14,736 nucleotides of DNA, taken from positions 1-14,736 of the forward strand of contig JAGQUL010000040.1 in the NCBI GenBank assembly GCA_020438525.1. Reading direction: 5' to 3'. The position numbers were made by a program, and so were the translations under genes. The DNA comes from Thermoleophilia bacterium. Lineage in GTDB: Bacteria; Actinomycetota; Thermoleophilia; Gaiellales; SKUG01. Below are positions 1 through 5,559 of this stretch, one piece after another (position 1 is the first letter of the stretch; every line of letters begins with the position of its first letter). The notes below the pieces were generated by a model. That model did no database searches and had not been told where the DNA came from. It saw only the letters and a list, made by a program, of their open reading frames with translations.

Positions 1-1031
1 TCGATCTCGTCGATCCACAGCACGCTCGGAGCTACCGCGTCGGCGGTCGCGAGCGCCTCGCGAAGGTTGCGCTCGCTCGCCCCGATGAACGAGTCGAAGA
101 GCGAGCCCGCATCCAGTCGCAGCAGCGGCATGTTCCAGGTGTGCGCGATCGCCTTGGCCACGAAGCTCTTGCCGCAGCCGGGAACGCCCGTGAGCAGCAG
201 GCCGCGCGGCGGCTTGATGCCGAACGAAACTGCGGCCGGCTCGAAGGCACGCGAGCGCGACGACACCCACTGCTTGAGCTCGTCGAAGCCGGCAACCCAG
301 TCGAGCCCGTGCTGGGTCGATTCGAGGGTGACCACGCCCGATGCCGCGAGCAGTCGCGCCTTCTCTGCCGTGGCACGAGCCACGTCTTCGTGGTCGAGCA
401 CGCCGTCGTCGTGGAGCAGGTGCGCGAGCACCTGGTCGACCTGCTCGAGCGTGAGCCCCCGCAGCTGCGACGCCAGATTGGCGAGACCCGCATCGTCGAG
501 CACCTGACGAATTCCGTGCTCGCGTGCAGCCGCAGCGAGCCGGGCACGCACGTGCGCGTCGATCAGCGCGTGGTCGGGTCGAGGCAGGTCGAACGTCGCG
601 GAGACGTGCTGCAGCCCGTCGGGCACCGCTCCGTGCGGGCCGAGCAGCACGAGGGTGGCGTTCGAGTTGCGCGCGATGTCGCGCAGCAGCCGTTCGATCT
701 TCGGGTCCTGGTCCAGGTGCCGGGCCAGGTCGCGCAGCACGAACACGTCGTCGCCCGGGATCCCCGCGATCCGTTCGAGCGCCTGGCGTGGGTCGGTGGT
801 GGCGGTGTCGCCTGCAGCCTCGCCGTGCCCGACGAGACCCTCCGAGACGGACCAGGTCCACATCCTGCGCGAGCACGTGCGTGCTGCGCCCGCGACGATG
901 CCTTCGGCGCGTGCCTCCTCGTGCGTGCCGGCGAACACGATCGAGAACCGCGAGCGGATCAGTCGTCCCAGCTCGTCCTGCGGCGCGGATCCCTGGAGCG
1001 GTGCGGGAACCGGGGGAGACGCGCTGCTCAC
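1..1031 (-). CDS. Ycf46-like AAA+ ATPase, C-terminus cut by window edge
   Basis: The reading frame starts at GTG (1031-1029) and stays open to the left edge, giving 343 residues of an incomplete protein. Residues ~20-150 look like the degenerate N-terminal half of Ycf46/COG0464 proteins, including the stretch FVLRDLARHLD and the strand TLVLLGP followed by FDLPRPD. The AAA+ core begins near residue 244; Walker A is GVPGCGKS (282-289) and Walker B is SVLWIDEI (336-343), with the family stretch IGASERNLREAL between them. Sensor 2 and the C-terminal lid lie outside the window. The GTG overlaps the TGA of the upstream DUF2007 gene as GTGA, so the two are probably translationally coupled. Family members are AAA ATPases of poorly defined role (in cyanobacteria linked to photosynthetic regulation). 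Family assignment is confident; substrate and function are unknown. Confidence 0.9.
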   Translation of the reverse strand, partial: MSSASPPVPAPLQGSAPQDELGRLIRSRFSIVFAGTHEEARAEGIVAGAARTCSRRMWTWSVSEGLVGHGEAAGDTATTDPRQALERIAGIPGDDVFVLRDLARHLDQDPKIERLLRDIARNSNATLVLLGPHGAVPDGLQHVSATFDLPRPDHALIDAHVRARLAAAAREHGIRQVLDDAGLANLASQLRGLTLEQVDQVLAHLLHDDGVLDHEDVARATAEKARLLAASGVVTLESTQHGLDWVAGFDELKQWVSSRSRAFEPAAVSFGIKPPRGLLLTGVPGCGKSFVAKAIAHTWNMPLLRLDAGSLFDSFIGASERNLREALATADAVAPSVLWIDEI

Positions 1032-1255
1032 TGCCCGGTCGCCTCCTCAAGCACTGCGCGGGCCCGGTCGAGGTCCTCGGGTCGGACCAGCACTTCGCGG
1101 GCGCCGCCGCCTGATGCGGGCAGCTCGCCGCCGCCACCGAACGAGAAGTCGGTGATCCGATAGGTGCACACGATGTCGGCCGATCGCAGCAGCCCGCACG
1201 CGAGCTCTGCCTCGGCCTCGTTGGATACCATGGTGAGGCGAACGGGATCAGGCAT
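1028..1255 (-). CDS. DUF2007-family small protein (putative signal-transducing protein)
   Basis: This encodes 75 residues. The N-terminus reads VRLTMVSNEAEAELACGLLRSADI, with the β-α pattern and EAE.A..LL signature of DUF2007 proteins. The C-terminus (EVLVRPEDLDRARAVLEE) carries the second β-α unit typical of the family, with a glycine-rich loop (FGGGGE) between them. The ATG at 1255-1253 is chosen because a -10-like TACCAT lies only 6 nt upstream, which fits a leaderless transcript, and because no Shine-Dalgarno is visible. The stop overlaps the start of the Ycf46-like ATPase by 4 bp. The domain resembles PII/ACT-like folds and is often described as a signal-transducing domain, but no biochemical role is established. 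Cytosolic: no membrane segment or signal peptide. Confidence 0.85.
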   Translation of the reverse strand: MPDPVRLTMVSNEAEAELACGLLRSADIVCTYRITDFSFGGGGELPASGGGAREVLVRPEDLDRARAVLEEATGQ

Positions 1256-1261
1256 CTTCGG

Positions 1262-1267
1262 ATGGTA
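1262..1267 (-). promoter_or_regulatory. -10 element for a leaderless DUF2007 transcript
   Basis: TACCAT on the minus strand matches TATAAT at four of six positions, including the key A2 and T6. It ends 6 nt before the ATG at 1255, placing the predicted transcription start at or next to the start codon. No convincing -35 is visible 16-18 nt upstream, which is inside the end of the preceding gene. Inference only. Confidence 0.45.
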
Positions 1268-1282
1268 CCCCGGTGCGCGTGC

Positions 1283-1816
1283 TCAGAATCCGGACGACGC
1301 CGGGTCGATCGGCTGCGCCTGGTCGTAGGACGGATCCGAGTATCCGCCAGACGGATCCGAGTAGCCACCCGTGGCGTTCGGATCGACGTAGCCGCCGGCC
1401 GCGTTCGGATCCGCATACCCGCCCGATGCGGCGGGATCGGCGTACCCGTCGGCCGCGTACGCGCTCGGATCGGAGTAGGTGTCGATCGGCTGACCCGTGT
1501 TCGGGTCGATTGCGGTCGTGCCGGAGGACCGGCCCGCGCCGTCCGCTGTGGAATCCGCGCACTGTGCGGGCGTCGCAGCGTCGGCTGCGGCGCCGTCTGC
1601 GGACACGCCGAAGCCGCCATCGCCGGTCGCTGGGACCGCTGCGCTGGGATCGGCGCCTGTGGGCGTTCCGGTGGTGGCCGGGGCCGAGCATTCGGCCTGA
1701 CGCTTGGCGAGCTCCTGCTCGCGCATGCGCGACACGTCCCCGCTGATCCAGATGGTCGTGGCGACCATCGACAGGAACAGGCCACCTCCGGCGAACATCA
1801 TCGCCTTCATGTCCAT
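1283..1816 (-). CDS. Membrane-anchored protein with tyrosine/glycine/DP repeats
   Basis: This encodes 177 residues of an unrecognised family. One hydrophobic segment lies at residues ~7-24 (MFAGGGLFLSMVATTIWI), not followed by a lipobox or clear cleavage site, so it is probably a membrane anchor. Residues ~30-42 are charged (RMREQELAKRQAE); two cysteines occur at 43 and 86. Residues 44-112 are low-complexity Ala/Gly/Thr/Pro/Asp, and residues ~113-166 are tandem GGY-x-DP units. The ATG at 1816 is chosen because GATAGT sits exactly 6 nt upstream, giving a leaderless arrangement; a second ATG is at 1810. Longer in-frame starts further up would run antisense into the PPIase gene and are unlikely. 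The downstream DUF2007 gene follows after 27 bp. Function unknown; an extracytoplasmic flexible tail is the best guess. Confidence 0.75.
   Translation of the reverse strand: MDMKAMMFAGGGLFLSMVATTIWISGDVSRMREQELAKRQAECSAPATTGTPTGADPSAAVPATGDGGFGVSADGAAADAATPAQCADSTADGAGRSSGTTAIDPNTGQPIDTYSDPSAYAADGYADPAASGGYADPNAAGGYVDPNATGGYSDPSGGYSDPSYDQAQPIDPASSGF
1319..1480 (-). repeat. Imperfect tandem repeat coding for GGY-x-DP units
   Basis: The DNA repeats an imperfect unit of about 27-30 bp, shrinking to about 18 bp near the 3' end, around GGATCCGA/GGATCG on the plus strand. It encodes successive TYSDPSAYA, DGYADPAAS, GGYADPNAA, GGYVDPNAT, GGYSDPS, GGYSDPS units (residues ~113-166). Unit length varies and codons have diverged slightly, suggesting slippage-driven expansion followed by drift. 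Such Y/G/D/P-rich tails are usually disordered. Confidence 0.8.
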
Positions 1817-1822
1817 GCAGGC

Positions 1823-1828
1823 ACTATC
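1823..1828 (-). promoter_or_regulatory. -10 element for the repeat-protein gene (leaderless)
   Basis: GATAGT on the minus strand matches TATAAT at four of six positions and lies 6 nt before the ATG at 1816. It shares the 66-bp divergent spacer 1817-1882 with the PPIase promoter. No clear -35 is seen. Confidence 0.4.
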
Positions 1829-1869
1829 GGCACGAGTACCCGGAACCTGTAGGTCATCGAAGCATCCAC

Positions 1870-1875
1870 TATGAT
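1870..1875 (+). promoter_or_regulatory. -10 element for the PPIase lipoprotein gene (leaderless)
   Basis: TATGAT matches TATAAT at five of six positions and lies 7 nt upstream of the ATG at 1883. A transcript starting at 1882-1883 would have no untranslated leader. This argues against the in-frame ATG at 1871, which lies inside the -10 itself. The -35 region is weak. Confidence 0.55.
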
Positions 1876-1882
1876 CCCGCCC

Positions 1883-2587
1883 ATGTTCAGCTCCACGCTC
1901 GCGCGTCGCGCACTCGTCCTGCTCCTGCTGGTCCCCGCCCTGTCGCTGCTGGTCGCGGCATGTGGCGACGACGATTCCGGAAGCGACGGTGGCTCGTCGT
2001 CGACCACCAAGGTCGATTCGGCGAGCAGCAACGTCGCGGACGAGGTGGCCGCCCGCAACGACAGCTACGACGCGGCACCGACCGAGAAGCTCGATCCGTC
2101 GAAGACGTACGTCGTGCACCTCGAGACCTCGAAGGGCGACTTCGACATCACGGTCGATCCCAAGGCCGCTCCGATCGCCGCGGCGAACTTCGTGTTCCTG
2201 GTCAAGGAGGGCTTCTACGACGGGATCACGTTCCACCGCGTGATCGACGGATTCATGGTGCAGGCCGGAGATCCGCTCGGCGACGGCACCGGTGGTCCGG
2301 GCTACGAGCTCAAGGACGACCCCGTGAAGGGCAGCTACAAGCGCGGCACCGTCGCGATGGCCAACGCCGGCCCCGACACCGGTGGCAGCCAGTTCTTCAT
2401 CGTCCAGGGAACCACGGTCGACGAGACGCTGCCCAAGGACTACGTGATCTTCGGATCGGTCGACGAGGCCGGGATGAAGGTCGTCGACACGATCGCGGGC
2501 GTCGACGTCGAGCCCGGACCGAGCGGCGAGCCGTCCAAGCCGGTCGACCCGATCACGATCGACAAGGCGACGCTGCAGGAGTCGTGA
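1883..2587 (+). CDS. Cyclophilin-type peptidyl-prolyl cis-trans isomerase, lipoprotein
   Basis: This encodes 234 residues. A basic n-region (LARR) and a hydrophobic core lead to the lipobox LVAAC with Cys27, followed by a GDDDSGSDGG linker, so the mature protein should be lipid-anchored outside the cytoplasmic membrane. The cyclophilin domain spans ~75-230 with FHRVI (Arg119 catalytic), GFMVQAGDP, GTGGPGY, GSQFFIVQG and YVIFGSV. The tryptophan of the human CypA site is not conserved, as in many bacterial members. The role is proline isomerisation in folding of exported proteins. The start at 1883 is chosen from promoter spacing; the ATG at 1871 would add only four residues. It is divergent from the repeat-protein gene and ends 15 bp from the convergent cyclase gene. 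Family assignment is confident. Confidence 0.93.
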   Translation: MFSSTLARRALVLLLLVPALSLLVAACGDDDSGSDGGSSSTTKVDSASSNVADEVAARNDSYDAAPTEKLDPSKTYVVHLETSKGDFDITVDPKAAPIAAANFVFLVKEGFYDGITFHRVIDGFMVQAGDPLGDGTGGPGYELKDDPVKGSYKRGTVAMANAGPDTGGSQFFIVQGTTVDETLPKDYVIFGSVDEAGMKVVDTIAGVDVEPGPSGEPSKPVDPITIDKATLQES

Positions 2588-2602
2588 CGGCCTGCTCGGG
2601 GT

Positions 2603-3988
2603 TCACGCCGCTGCGTCGCGGCCTCGTCGGACGAGCGCGACCGGGGCGTACAGGCGCACGCGCTCGCGTCGTCCCTTCACCTCGATGCTCTCGAGGCGCA
2701 TCAGCTGCCGCTGCAGCTCGTGGGGAAGCGTGAGGAACGCCCGTTCGTCGAGCAGCGCCTGAATGCCCACGTCGCGTGTCGCCTGCTCCAGACGCGCTGC
2801 GAGGTTCACGGTGTCGCCGATCGCGGTGAAGGCGAGCCGGTCCCGGTGGCCCACGTTCCCGACCATCGCCGGGCCGGTTGCGATGCCGACTCCGATCTCG
2901 AATCCGGTTGCGCCGCGTGCCTCGCGGCGCAGGTTGCACTCGCGAACCCGCATCATCAGCCGCGGGACCGTGCGGATCGCCCGCTCCGCGTGGTCGGGCT
3001 GGTCGACCGGTGCGTTCCAGAACGCCATCAGTCCGTCGCCGGTGAACTTGTCGATCGTGCCATCGGACGCGAGCACGGCATCGGCGAGCTCGCCGATCAG
3101 CACGTTGAGCTCGTCGAACACCTCGGCCGGATCAGTCCGCTCCGCCCAGCTCGTGAAGCCGCGGATGTCGACGAACATCACAGTGATCTCGCGTCGATCG
3201 CCGCCGACCTGCACCTCGGTGCCCGACTCGTGGTCGCCGAGGATCGACGACGCGACGTGGCGCGGCACGTAGCGCTGGAACGTGTCGAGCAGCTGGTCGG
3301 CGACGCGCCGACCGGTGAACTGCGCATGCTGGAGCGCGAGCAGCCGCCAGGTCAGCAGCTGGCCGCCGAGCACCACGAGCAGCGCGAGTGGGGGATCGTC
3401 GAGGAACGGACCGGCCATCGCGACCGTCGCGGTGGGCAGGCCTGCCTCGAGCGCGAGGATCGTGACGACCGGCATGTCGCGCAGCACCGTGATCGCACCG
3501 CCGGTGGTTCGGGCCTCGGAGAGCAGCAGCTGGGCGAGCAGCACGATGCCGGCGCGGACCAGCGCGGCGAGCAGCACGGCGCCGAGCACCGCCCGGCCGC
3601 GCACCGAGTCCCCGAACGCGTCGTGCACGAGCAGTGCAGGCAGGCCGGTGGAGAGCAGTCCCGTCGCGAGATGGAAGGAGCGCTCGCGCCACGTGGTCAG
3701 GTGCCGCGCCGCCGCGAGCGCTATCGCGCCGCCGGCAAGCGCCGCCAGCGATGCGGGCACGGCGACTGCGAGGAGCACGATGAAGCCTGCCTCCGGCGCG
3801 GCGATCAGGCGCGCGCCGCGGTGGCTGAACTCGTACCGGTGGCGGTCGAGCACGAGCACGAGGGTTGCGCACCCGACTGCCACGAGCAGCTCGTCCGGGG
3901 CGGGCATCGACGCACGAAGCAGGAGCCCGGCGAGCATGCCGAGGCCGGCCACGGTCCACAGGACGCAGCCGGCACGAGCAACGATCAT
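2603..3988 (-). CDS. Membrane-bound class III adenylate cyclase
   Basis: This encodes 461 residues from the ATG at 3988 (a GTG at 4006 would add six; neither has a clear Shine-Dalgarno). Residues ~5-225 hold about six or seven hydrophobic segments forming a membrane domain; residues ~232-250 (FQRYVPRHVASSIL) are the usual linker; the CYCc domain spans ~262-445. Catalytic residues are complete: metal-binding Asp274 (FVDIRGF) and Asp318 (TGDG), adenine-specifying Lys314 (TIDKF) and Asp392 (AIGDTVN), and transition-state Asn395 and Arg399 (NLAARLE). It should therefore convert ATP to cAMP, as a homodimer, at the cytoplasmic face. No HAMP domain is seen; the membrane domain may be the sensor. It is convergent with the PPIase gene (15-bp gap) and divergent from the structured leader. 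Guanylate cyclase is less likely given the Lys/Asp pair. Confidence 0.93.
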   Translation of the reverse strand: MIVARAGCVLWTVAGLGMLAGLLLRASMPAPDELLVAVGCATLVLVLDRHRYEFSHRGARLIAAPEAGFIVLLAVAVPASLAALAGGAIALAAARHLTTWRERSFHLATGLLSTGLPALLVHDAFGDSVRGRAVLGAVLLAALVRAGIVLLAQLLLSEARTTGGAITVLRDMPVVTILALEAGLPTATVAMAGPFLDDPPLALLVVLGGQLLTWRLLALQHAQFTGRRVADQLLDTFQRYVPRHVASSILGDHESGTEVQVGGDRREITVMFVDIRGFTSWAERTDPAEVFDELNVLIGELADAVLASDGTIDKFTGDGLMAFWNAPVDQPDHAERAIRTVPRLMMRVRECNLRREARGATGFEIGVGIATGPAMVGNVGHRDRLAFTAIGDTVNLAARLEQATRDVGIQALLDERAFLTLPHELQRQLMRLESIEVKGRRERVRLYAPVALVRRGRDAAA

Positions 3989-4055
3989 GGTGGCGCCGAT
4001 TCGCACGTTCGCGGCATCGGCAGCGCGTCGAACGCCCTTGAGCGGGCTAATTGTC

Positions 4056-4074
4056 GGGCGCGACTTGCGCGCCC
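4056..4074. promoter_or_regulatory. Perfect 7-bp inverted repeat, possible operator
   Basis: GGGCGCG-ACTTG-CGCGCCC is a perfect 7-bp palindrome with a 5-nt centre. It lies between the divergent cyclase and leader/HExxH genes and overlaps the proposed plus-strand -35. It may be a regulator-binding site, but short GC palindromes occur by chance in such DNA. Confidence 0.3.
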
Positions 4075-4092
4075 GCGAACTGCCGCTATCGT
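4065..4092 (+). promoter_or_regulatory. Possible promoter for the structured leader
   Basis: TTGCGC (4065-4070), a 16-nt spacer, and TATCGT (4087-4092) give a weak sigma-70-like promoter. Transcription from about 4099 would produce a leader of roughly 425 nt before the ATG at 4525. A second -10-like TACAAC at 4099-4104 lacks a good -35. Confidence 0.3.
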
Positions 4093-4185
4093 GACTGCTA
4101 CAACCCGGCCATGACGCACCGTGTTCCCCGCGCGATCGGCAGCGACCACGCCCGAACGCGAGCGGGTCGGGAGCAGTCCTACTAC

Positions 4186-4195
4186 GGAGGTGATC
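4186..4195 (+). promoter_or_regulatory. Extended Shine-Dalgarno, GGAGGTGATC
   Basis: Ten consecutive bases are complementary to the conserved 16S rRNA tail GATCACCTCC. No other start in the window has more than five or six matching bases. It decides the TTG start of the 12-codon frame. Confidence 0.5.
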
Positions 4196-4198
4196 ACG

Positions 4199-4237
4199 TT
4201 GATTTCAAGTCGTATTCCGGGGCTGCTCGCCCGCTGA
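4199..4237 (+). CDS. Possible 12-codon leader peptide
   Basis: TTG (4199-4201) opens a 12-residue frame, MISSRIPGLLAR, ending at TGA 4235-4237. It is preceded by GGAGGTGATC (4186-4195), a 10-nt complement to the 3' end of 16S rRNA, with 8 nt between GGAGG and TTG, which is ideal spacing. This is the strongest Shine-Dalgarno in the window, yet it serves a tiny frame; the nested hairpin starts 28 nt after the stop. That arrangement resembles leader-peptide attenuators, though there is no run of one regulatory amino acid. The +1 frame after the stop stays open to 4346. The peptide itself is not recognised, and a chance Shine-Dalgarno match is possible. Confidence 0.4.
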   Translation: MISSRIPGLLAR

Positions 4238-4264
4238 ATTCGCTGATTCGGCGGCATCGGCCGT

Positions 4265-4318
4265 CGTCTCATCGCTGCTCACCCGAGGCGCATGCCTCGC
4301 CGCAGCGGTCCTGAGACG
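4265..4318 (+). promoter_or_regulatory. Three-tier hairpin downstream of mini-ORF
   Basis: Three nested perfect stems stack in one long hairpin: CGTCTCA/TGAGACG (4265-4271 with 4312-4318), CGCTGC/GCAGCG (4273-4278 with 4302-4307) and CGAGGC/GCCTCG (4284-4289 with 4294-4299) around a GCAT tetraloop. Small internal loops separate them (1x4 and 5x2 nt). Nineteen paired positions within 54 nt is unlikely by chance. No U-run follows, so it is not a classical intrinsic terminator. Confidence 0.5.
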
Positions 4319-4425
4319 GACCGTGGCGGGATCGCCGAACTCGTGAAGTCATGTCGGCGTGCCCGTGAGCGAGCAGCCCAACTACCGCGGCGGCTACCGC
4401 CCGTCGCACGAACCACAAGCTACCC

Positions 4426-4458
4426 GGGGGCCGGGCCGTCACGAGCGGCTCGGCCCCC
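4426..4458 (+). terminator. GC-rich hairpin, terminator- or attenuator-like
   Basis: GGGGGCCGGGCCG (4426-4438) pairs with CGGCTCGGCCCCC (4446-4458) over 13 positions, with one G-U wobble and a 7-nt loop TCACGAG. It is followed by GACCTGTTCC rather than a T-run, a pattern seen in high-GC actinobacterial terminators without a poly-U tail. It lies 66 nt before the ATG at 4525, so if it terminates transcription it would attenuate that gene. It could equally be just a stable leader structure. Confidence 0.45.
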
Positions 4459-4512
4459 GACCTGTTCCGGCCATGTATCGAGAACGCCCGAGACGCAGGC
4501 GGCGAGCTCACC

Positions 4513-4516
4513 GAGG
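4513..4516 (+). promoter_or_regulatory. Ribosome binding site for the HExxH protein
   Basis: GAGG lies 8 nt upstream of the ATG at 4525 and supports this start. It is far weaker than the site at 4186 in front of the mini-ORF. Confidence 0.45.
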
Positions 4517-4524
4517 CTGGAACG

Positions 4525-5559
4525 ATGCAGCTCGACCGACCCATACTCAACCGATGGACCCACACGCCGTGGGTCTCGAAGACCCCTGTCGATGACCGCA
4601 CGGTCGGCGGCATCCTCGACGAGGAGGTCCAGATCGGCTTCGAGGGCGACGGACCGATGTCGTCACGCCGGCTCGTGCCGCTGTCTGCGGGAGCGCATGA
4701 GCTGCTGTTCGGCCCGCACCGCGATGCGGCGCGGCGACTGATCACCGGCACGCTGGCGACGCTCGACGGGCTCGAGGGCGCCGCGAACCTCCGCGGCATG
4801 TCGATGTCGAGCGATCAGGCATCGTTCGCGACGAACCTGCTCATGAGCAACACCGAGGCAGGCTTCTATCCCGACAGCGTCGCCGCGTCTGATCCCGTGC
4901 AGTTCGAACGCTCGATGGTGTCGCTGATCCCGAGCGTGCGCGCCGCAAAGGCACAGAACACGGGCTGGCTCGACCTCGGACCGCGCGTGAGCGCGAAGCT
5001 GCGCGGTCTCGTGGAGCACGGCGCCGAAGCGCCACGGGAGGACGCGACCGAAGTGGCACTCACGCTGCTGCACGAGCTGCAGCACTCGATCACGCCACAC
5101 GACCCCAACACGGTCCGCGATTCCGACGTGTGGCTGGAGGAGGGCGTCGCCGAGACGCTCGCCTGGTGGCCCGGGCAGGCGGCTGCGCTGCGCGAGCGGA
5201 TGGGACTACCGCTGCGTGCCGGCGAGACGATCGATCCGTGGAGCGTGCCTCCCGATTCCGTCGCCAGCACCGAGTACCGCAACCGGCACCGGTCGATCCA
5301 GGGCCTGCTCGGCCTGGCGGGAGTCGAACCACGCACAGACGACGGCACGATCGATCCCGGCCAGCACGATCGCGCCATGCAGCTGCTCCAGGGTGACGTG
5401 ATCGATCGCGTTCCGCGCAATCTCTCGCGGGCGATCGTGCGTCACCAGCATCTCGACGAATCGCTCGAGCCCGAGCTTCGTCAACGCATCGTGGACGTGG
5501 CCGGCGATCCTGCCAGGGTCGACGAGCTGGGCGCGTGGATCGAGGTCAACCGCCGCTGA
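4525..5559 (+). CDS. Putative HExxH zinc metalloprotease, family not recognised
   Basis: This encodes 344 residues. The only recognised motif is HELQH (His183, Glu184, His187), followed after exactly 18 residues by Glu206 in WLEEGVAE. HExxH-x18-E with an EG dipeptide is the gluzincin (M1-like) zinc-site layout: His183, His187 and Glu206 would bind zinc and Glu184 would activate water. No signal peptide or membrane segment is seen, so it is probably cytosolic. The ATG has GAGG 8 nt upstream; a later in-frame start (Met45) would remove part of the N-terminus. It follows the long structured leader and its 3' end overlaps the convergent CU044_5270-like gene by 14 bp. Not M1 itself: no GxMEN-type exopeptidase motif was found. 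Metalloprotease activity is inferred from the motif alone. Confidence 0.75.
   Translation: MQLDRPILNRWTHTPWVSKTPVDDRTVGGILDEEVQIGFEGDGPMSSRRLVPLSAGAHELLFGPHRDAARRLITGTLATLDGLEGAANLRGMSMSSDQASFATNLLMSNTEAGFYPDSVAASDPVQFERSMVSLIPSVRAAKAQNTGWLDLGPRVSAKLRGLVEHGAEAPREDATEVALTLLHELQHSITPHDPNTVRDSDVWLEEGVAETLAWWPGQAAALRERMGLPLRAGETIDPWSVPPDSVASTEYRNRHRSIQGLLGLAGVEPRTDDGTIDPGQHDRAMQLLQGDVIDRVPRNLSRAIVRHQHLDESLEPELRQRIVDVAGDPARVDELGAWIEVNRR

Larger units (their letters stand above)
3989..4524. other. Gene-free structured leader region
   Basis: About 535 bp between the cyclase start and the HExxH protein start has no convincing long gene on either strand: open frames here lack the strong G/C third-position bias of the neighbours and are Arg/Ser/Pro-rich. 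It holds a 7-bp inverted repeat (4056-4074), a possible plus-strand promoter (4065-4092), a 12-codon mini-ORF with a very strong ribosome binding site (4186-4237), a three-tier hairpin (4265-4318) and a 13-bp GC-rich hairpin (4426-4458). All lie upstream of, and on the same strand as, the gene at 4525, so a regulatory 5' leader is the simplest reading. No known riboswitch or RNA family was recognised. Confidence 0.55.

Noticed and set aside
4309..4372. Partial resemblance to a TPP (THI-box) riboswitch: CTGAGA, then GAAC and GTCATGTCGGCG
   Set aside because: The 5' core (GGGGTGC and GCTGAGA) is absent, the CTGAGA is part of another strong stem, and the downstream gene has no link to thiamine.
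4359..4595. Plus-strand frame starting with GTG and SEQPNYRGGYRPSHEP
   Set aside because: The first ~17 codons look coding-like, but the frame then runs through the 13-bp hairpin, loses codon bias and overlaps the 4525 gene.
4269..4799. A 176-codon frame on the minus strand across the leader
   Set aside because: It runs antisense into the HExxH gene, is Ser/Arg-rich with poor third-position bias, and has no ribosome binding site.
5319..5330. T-arm-like GGTTCGACTCCC on the minus strand
   Set aside because: The flanking bases do not form a T stem or acceptor stem, and it lies inside the well-supported HExxH gene on the other strand.
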